This document shows positions 8,072-9,984 of a stretch of DNA of 9,984 nucleotides, one piece after another. The stretch is from contig JAENZU010000086.1 of NCBI GenBank assembly GCA_016841125.1, positions 1 to 9,984 of the forward strand. Direction: 5' to 3'. A program made the translations under genes and the position numbers. This DNA comes from Melioribacter sp. GTDB lineage: Bacteria > Bacteroidota > Ignavibacteria > Ignavibacteriales > Melioribacteraceae. The notes below the pieces were generated by a model. The model saw only the letters and a list, made by a program, of their open reading frames with translations, was not told the origin of the DNA and searched no databases. Every line of letters begins with the position of its first letter. Position 1 is the stretch's first letter.

Positions 8072-8114
8072 CAAATAGAAATACTATTTTCTATTTGATT
8101 GAATCAAATAGAAA
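8072..8114 (+). promoter_or_regulatory. three-arm palindrome with mutually exclusive hairpins
   Basis: Arm A (8072-8081, CAAATAGAAA) pairs perfectly over 10 bp with 8088-8097 around a 6-nt loop. Arm B (8088-8100, TTTCTATTTGATT) is also the perfect 13-bp complement of arm C (8102-8114, AATCAAATAGAAA) around a single base. A and C thus share an 11-bp direct repeat (CAAATAGAAAT), and B can pair with either one. The structure starts 17 nt after the comM stop and ends 12 nt before the ATPase start. It could terminate comM transcripts, act as an attenuator for the ATPase gene, or be a palindromic protein-binding site. No U-run follows it, which weakens the simple terminator reading. Confidence 0.55.
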
Positions 8115-8126
8115 TGGCAAAGCGAA

Positions 8127-9290
8127 ATGGAACATCTTCACGAAGATTTATACAACTTTAATCCTTGGTGGGAAGAGGATTACAAAACAAATTTGATTCC
8201 GCGCGAAAAATTTCTCAGTATTCTCAGAACCTCTGAGAAAAGCAAAGAAATTGTAATATTAACGGGATTACGACGAGTTGGGAAATCCTCTATTGTGAAA
8301 TTGTTTATCAAAGAACTTTCCACTCGTATTGACCCGCGAAAGATTTTGTATGTATCACTCGATTCTATAGCGATTGAAAATATTAGTGTTCACAGTTTGG
8401 TACGTGAATTCAGGAAGATTCATCAATTAAAAAGAAATGAAAAGCTTTATCTTTTTTTTGATGAAGCAGCTTATCGTGAAAATATTAACCAAGAACTTAA
8501 AAGTCTTTATGACAATGAAAACGTTAAGATTTATGTCTCCGCCTCATCCGCGACAATCTTAAAAGATAAAAATGGATTGCTTACCGGCAGAACAAAAATA
8601 ATTGAAATCTTGCCGCTCGATTTTTTCGAATATATCGCTTTCAAAAACATTAAAGCAAAAAAGTCTGAAGAGTATTTAACTGAACGATACTTTGAAGAAT
8701 TTATGCAAAATGGGGGAATGCCGGAATTTATTTTAACGGGGGAAGCTGAATATCTGAACAATTTGGTTGATGCAATTATTTATAAAGATATTGCCTACTA
8801 TCATGGGGTTAAAGATATTTCTTCATTGAAAGAATTTTTTAGACTTTTGATGGAGAGAGCCGGAAAACAATTATCTCTGAATAAAATATCAAAAATTACT
8901 GGAATCTCTACTGAAACTGCAAAAAGATATTTCGAATATTTTCAGAGTACTTATTTAATTTATGCAATTGAACGGTGTGGAAAATTAAATGAAAGATTAA
9001 GAGCACCAAAAAAGATCTATGCTGCTGATCTAGGAATAAGAAATTTAGTTACCGGGTTTAGGGATAAAGGAGCACTCTTTGAAAATTTAGTCTTCTTTTT
9101 AATCAAAGAAAAATCGCCTTGCTATGTTTACCAAAACAGTATTGAGCTCGATTTTTACTATAACAATACTCTGCTTGAAGTTAAGTACGGTAGAGAATTA
9201 GAGGATAAGCAAAAGAAATTATTTGAGGGTTTTAAAGCCGATCAAAAAAATCTCATTTCCGAGGTTAAAGATTATTTATTATTTAAATGA
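8127..9290 (+). CDS. ATP-binding protein, AAA_14 plus DUF4143
   Basis: A 387-residue member of the widespread AAA_14/DUF4143 family, whose cellular role is not established. The N-terminal FNPWWEED (11-18) is typical. Walker A GLRRVGKSS is at 47-55 and Walker B KLYLFFDEA at 106-114. The SASSATIL segment (138-145) and GR at 154-155 fit sensor and arginine positions. GGMPE (196-200) is a family hallmark. A winged-helix-like stretch LNKISKITGISTETAKRYF (251-269) follows. The C-terminal ENLVFFLI ... IELDFYYNNTLLEVKYG has D342 and E351-x-K353, the layout of a PD-(D/E)XK nuclease-like fold, to which I recall DUF4143 being assigned. The frame is intact. It starts 71 nt after comM, with no Shine-Dalgarno, and is the only gene between the two comM-end repeats. 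Families like this often vary in copy number between strains, consistent with transfer. Confidence 0.88.
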   Translation: MEHLHEDLYNFNPWWEEDYKTNLIPREKFLSILRTSEKSKEIVILTGLRRVGKSSIVKLFIKELSTRIDPRKILYVSLDSIAIENISVHSLVREFRKIHQLKRNEKLYLFFDEAAYRENINQELKSLYDNENVKIYVSASSATILKDKNGLLTGRTKIIEILPLDFFEYIAFKNIKAKKSEEYLTERYFEEFMQNGGMPEFILTGEAEYLNNLVDAIIYKDIAYYHGVKDISSLKEFFRLLMERAGKQLSLNKISKITGISTETAKRYFEYFQSTYLIYAIERCGKLNERLRAPKKIYAADLGIRNLVTGFRDKGALFENLVFFLIKEKSPCYVYQNSIELDFYYNNTLLEVKYGRELEDKQKKLFEGFKADQKNLISEVKDYLLFK

Positions 9291-9511
9291 GAATTAACTG
9301 AATTCAAAATTGTGCAAACTAATTAAGTAATAAAATTTCGAGGATTTTATGAGTGATGGGTAGAGAAGTCAAATGAATAAAATGGTAAGTCAGTAGTAAA
9401 GTGAATGTAATTAAAAACCTCACCAACTATACCATCAATTTATAGATTAGGGCTTTGATAGTGCAAATGATTGTTTTAAGATAAATAAACTTCAGGCTTG
9501 TTCAGCATTCT
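9291..9511. other. non-coding stretch after the ATPase gene
   Basis: About 220 bp without a convincing gene, hairpin or terminator; with 9550-9692 it makes up most of a 400-bp gap before the tRNA. The only coding-like trace is AGGA at 9341-9344 followed after 4 nt by an ATG (9349-9351), but the frame stops after four codons (MSDG). It could be the broken start of a lost gene or chance. This stretch would be the right-hand part of the putative element. Confidence 0.5.
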
Positions 9512-9549
9512 AATACCGCAGTTTAGATAGGGAATTGTGGAATCATTAA
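9512..9549 (+). pseudogene. second copy of the comM 3' end (direct repeat copy 2)
   Basis: In the comM frame this reads YRSLDRELWNH and a stop, the same C-terminus as comM. Compared with 8018-8055, AAC has become AAT and CAC has become CAT; both are silent. The codon before it is TAA (9511-9513) where comM has CAA, and further upstream the similarity fades within a few bases, so no gene body is attached. It is a fragment rather than a functional gene and marks the right boundary of the putative element. On the integration model this would be the original chromosomal end of comM. Confidence 0.75.
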
Positions 9550-9630
9550 CAGTTTTGATCAATAATCCAAGATCCTTAAGAAACCCAGGGCAAATTCAAC
9601 AAACAAATATATTTTTCTTTTAAACTTTTC

Positions 9631-9661
9631 TTGCATTTAGTTTCATATCGATATATATTTG
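9631..9661 (+). promoter_or_regulatory. Bacteroidota-type promoter of tRNA-Tyr
   Basis: TTG at 9631-9633 is followed after exactly 20 nt by TATATTTG at 9654-9661, a full match to the -33 TTG and -7 TAnnTTTG elements known for the Bacteroidota primary sigma factor. The expected start near 9668 would leave a leader of about 25 nt before the tRNA at 9693. Confidence 0.65.
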
Positions 9662-9692
9662 TAGCTCGTTTCTTTTAAAGTTTTGAGTACCG

Positions 9693-9776
9693 GGGCGGAC
9701 GCCGGAGTTGGAGAGCCGGGGCGGACTGTAAATCCGTTGGCAAACGCCTTTGGGGGTTCGAATCCCTCGCCGCCCA
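9693..9776 (+). tRNA. tRNA-Tyr, anticodon GUA
   Basis: A class II tRNA of 84 nt. The anticodon loop CTGTAAA (9726-9732) gives GTA at 9728-9730, within a 5-bp stem GCGGA/TCCGT. The long variable arm has a GGC/GCC stem. The T arm is GGGGG-TTCGAAT-CCCTC (9752-9768). The D stem is CCGG/CCGG. The acceptor GGGCGGA/GCCGCCC pairs over six bases, with A7 opposite G66, and base 8 is C where nearly all tRNAs have U. The discriminator is A9776 and CCA is not encoded. The class II shape and GUA anticodon make Tyr secure; the 5' oddities leave some doubt about full function. Confidence 0.88.
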
Positions 9777-9867
9777 CATTCTGAAACTTAATGAAGGAGA
9801 ATCGGAAGCCATTCTTATTCGTACTTCGTTAAGATAATTCTGTTAAAATAATACCAATATTCTGTAG

Positions 9868-9887
9868 CGGATTAAAAATTAAATCCG
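9868..9887 (+). terminator. weak hairpin between the two tRNA genes
   Basis: CGGATT (9868-9873) pairs with AATCCG (9882-9887) around an 8-nt A/T loop, with flanking GTA (9864-9866) and TAC (9890-9892) able to extend it past a small internal bulge. Seven T's lie at 9905-9911, about 12 nt after the extended stem, too far for a standard terminator. It may end the tRNA-Tyr transcript. Apart from this hairpin I see nothing else in 9777-9930. Confidence 0.3.
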
Positions 9888-9930
9888 ATTACTTCTTGTT
9901 GCTCTTTTTTTATTGAAAATGAAATTATAA

Positions 9931-9984
9931 GCGGGAGTAACTCAGTTGGCTAGAGTCACAGCCTTCCAAGCTGTTGGTCGCGGG
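9931..9984 (+). tRNA. tRNA-Gly, anticodon UCC (cut by window end)
   Basis: The 5' 54 nt of a class I tRNA. The acceptor strand GCGGGAG starts at 9931 and is followed by the usual T at position 8. The D arm contains CTCAGTTGGCTAGAG. The anticodon stem ACAGC/GCTGT encloses CTTCCAA, giving TCC at 9965-9967, which reads GGA glycine codons. TGGTC makes the variable loop and the window stops in the 5' side of the T stem (CGGG). I see no clear promoter of its own in the 154 nt after tRNA-Tyr. Confidence 0.9.

Larger units (their letters stand above)
8018..9549 (+). mobile_element. putative minimal integrated element at the comM 3' end
   Basis: One DUF4143 ATPase gene lies between two direct copies of the comM 3' end, with a repeat unit of 1,494 bp. 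The left copy completes comM; the right copy ends in the same stop codon but has only two synonymous changes and no gene body before it. This is the arrangement left when an island integrates into the 3' end of a gene and supplies a replacement end. No integrase, transposase or terminal inverted repeat is visible, so the unit is either mobilised in trans, a decayed remnant of a larger island, or the product of recombination between comM alleles. The repeats are direct observation; mobility is inference. Confidence 0.5.

Noticed and set aside
8114..8161. 15-codon ORF (MAKRNGTSSRRFIQL) overlapping the ATPase start in another frame
   Set aside because: No ribosome site, begins inside the palindrome and overlaps a better supported gene. 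A leader peptide is conceivable but unsupported.
8018..9549. Insertion sequence or CRISPR-type explanation of the repeat
   Set aside because: No transposase, no terminal inverted repeats, and only two copies 1,494 bp apart; the repeat is part of a coding gene end.
9693..9984. tRNA genes as the attachment site of the putative element
   Set aside because: No repeated tRNA 3' fragment is seen. The duplicated sequence is the comM end, which lies before both tRNAs.

Overview
This is AT-rich bacterial DNA that most resembles the Bacteroidota/Chlorobiota/Ignavibacteriota group, with Ignavibacteria as my best guess. Three things point there. A secreted protein ends in a type IX secretion (T9SS) type-A sorting domain with the PNPFNPST signature. 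A TTG-N20-TATATTTG promoter of the Bacteroidota sigma type lies before a tRNA. Several genes start without a Shine-Dalgarno sequence. The taxon is an inference; the gene identities mostly rest on clear motifs.

Layout, nearly all on the + strand. Bases 1-92 hold the last 29 codons of an unidentified gene, followed by a strong hairpin. From 259 to 4760 runs a tight block: an M16 zinc peptidase, then nuoG, nuoH and nuoI of respiratory complex I (NADH:quinone oxidoreductase). Gaps are 1-17 nt, and AAAGGA-type ribosome sites precede nuoG and nuoI. The other complex I subunits are not in the window. Next come a T9SS-exported protein with a LamG-like domain (4796-6472) and comM/yifB (6517-8055), the AAA+ branch-migration helicase family used in natural transformation.

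The most unusual part is 8018-9549. The last 38 bp of comM, stop codon included, recur 1,494 bp downstream (31 identical bases in a row, then two differences). Both differences are synonymous in the comM frame. Between the copies there is one gene, an AAA_14/DUF4143 ATPase, preceded by a three-arm palindromic structure and followed by about 220 bp of apparently non-coding DNA. This looks like a very small integrated element that entered the 3' end of comM and restored its reading frame, but it carries no visible integrase. A decayed larger island or a recombination scar are the alternatives.

The window ends with a tRNA-Tyr (GUA), its promoter, and the 5' two-thirds of a tRNA-Gly (UCC) cut by the window edge. 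In functional terms the window combines respiration, a housekeeping protease, a surface or secreted protein, DNA uptake and recombination, and translation. Apart from the M16-nuoGHI run, I see no evidence that neighbouring genes share a pathway.
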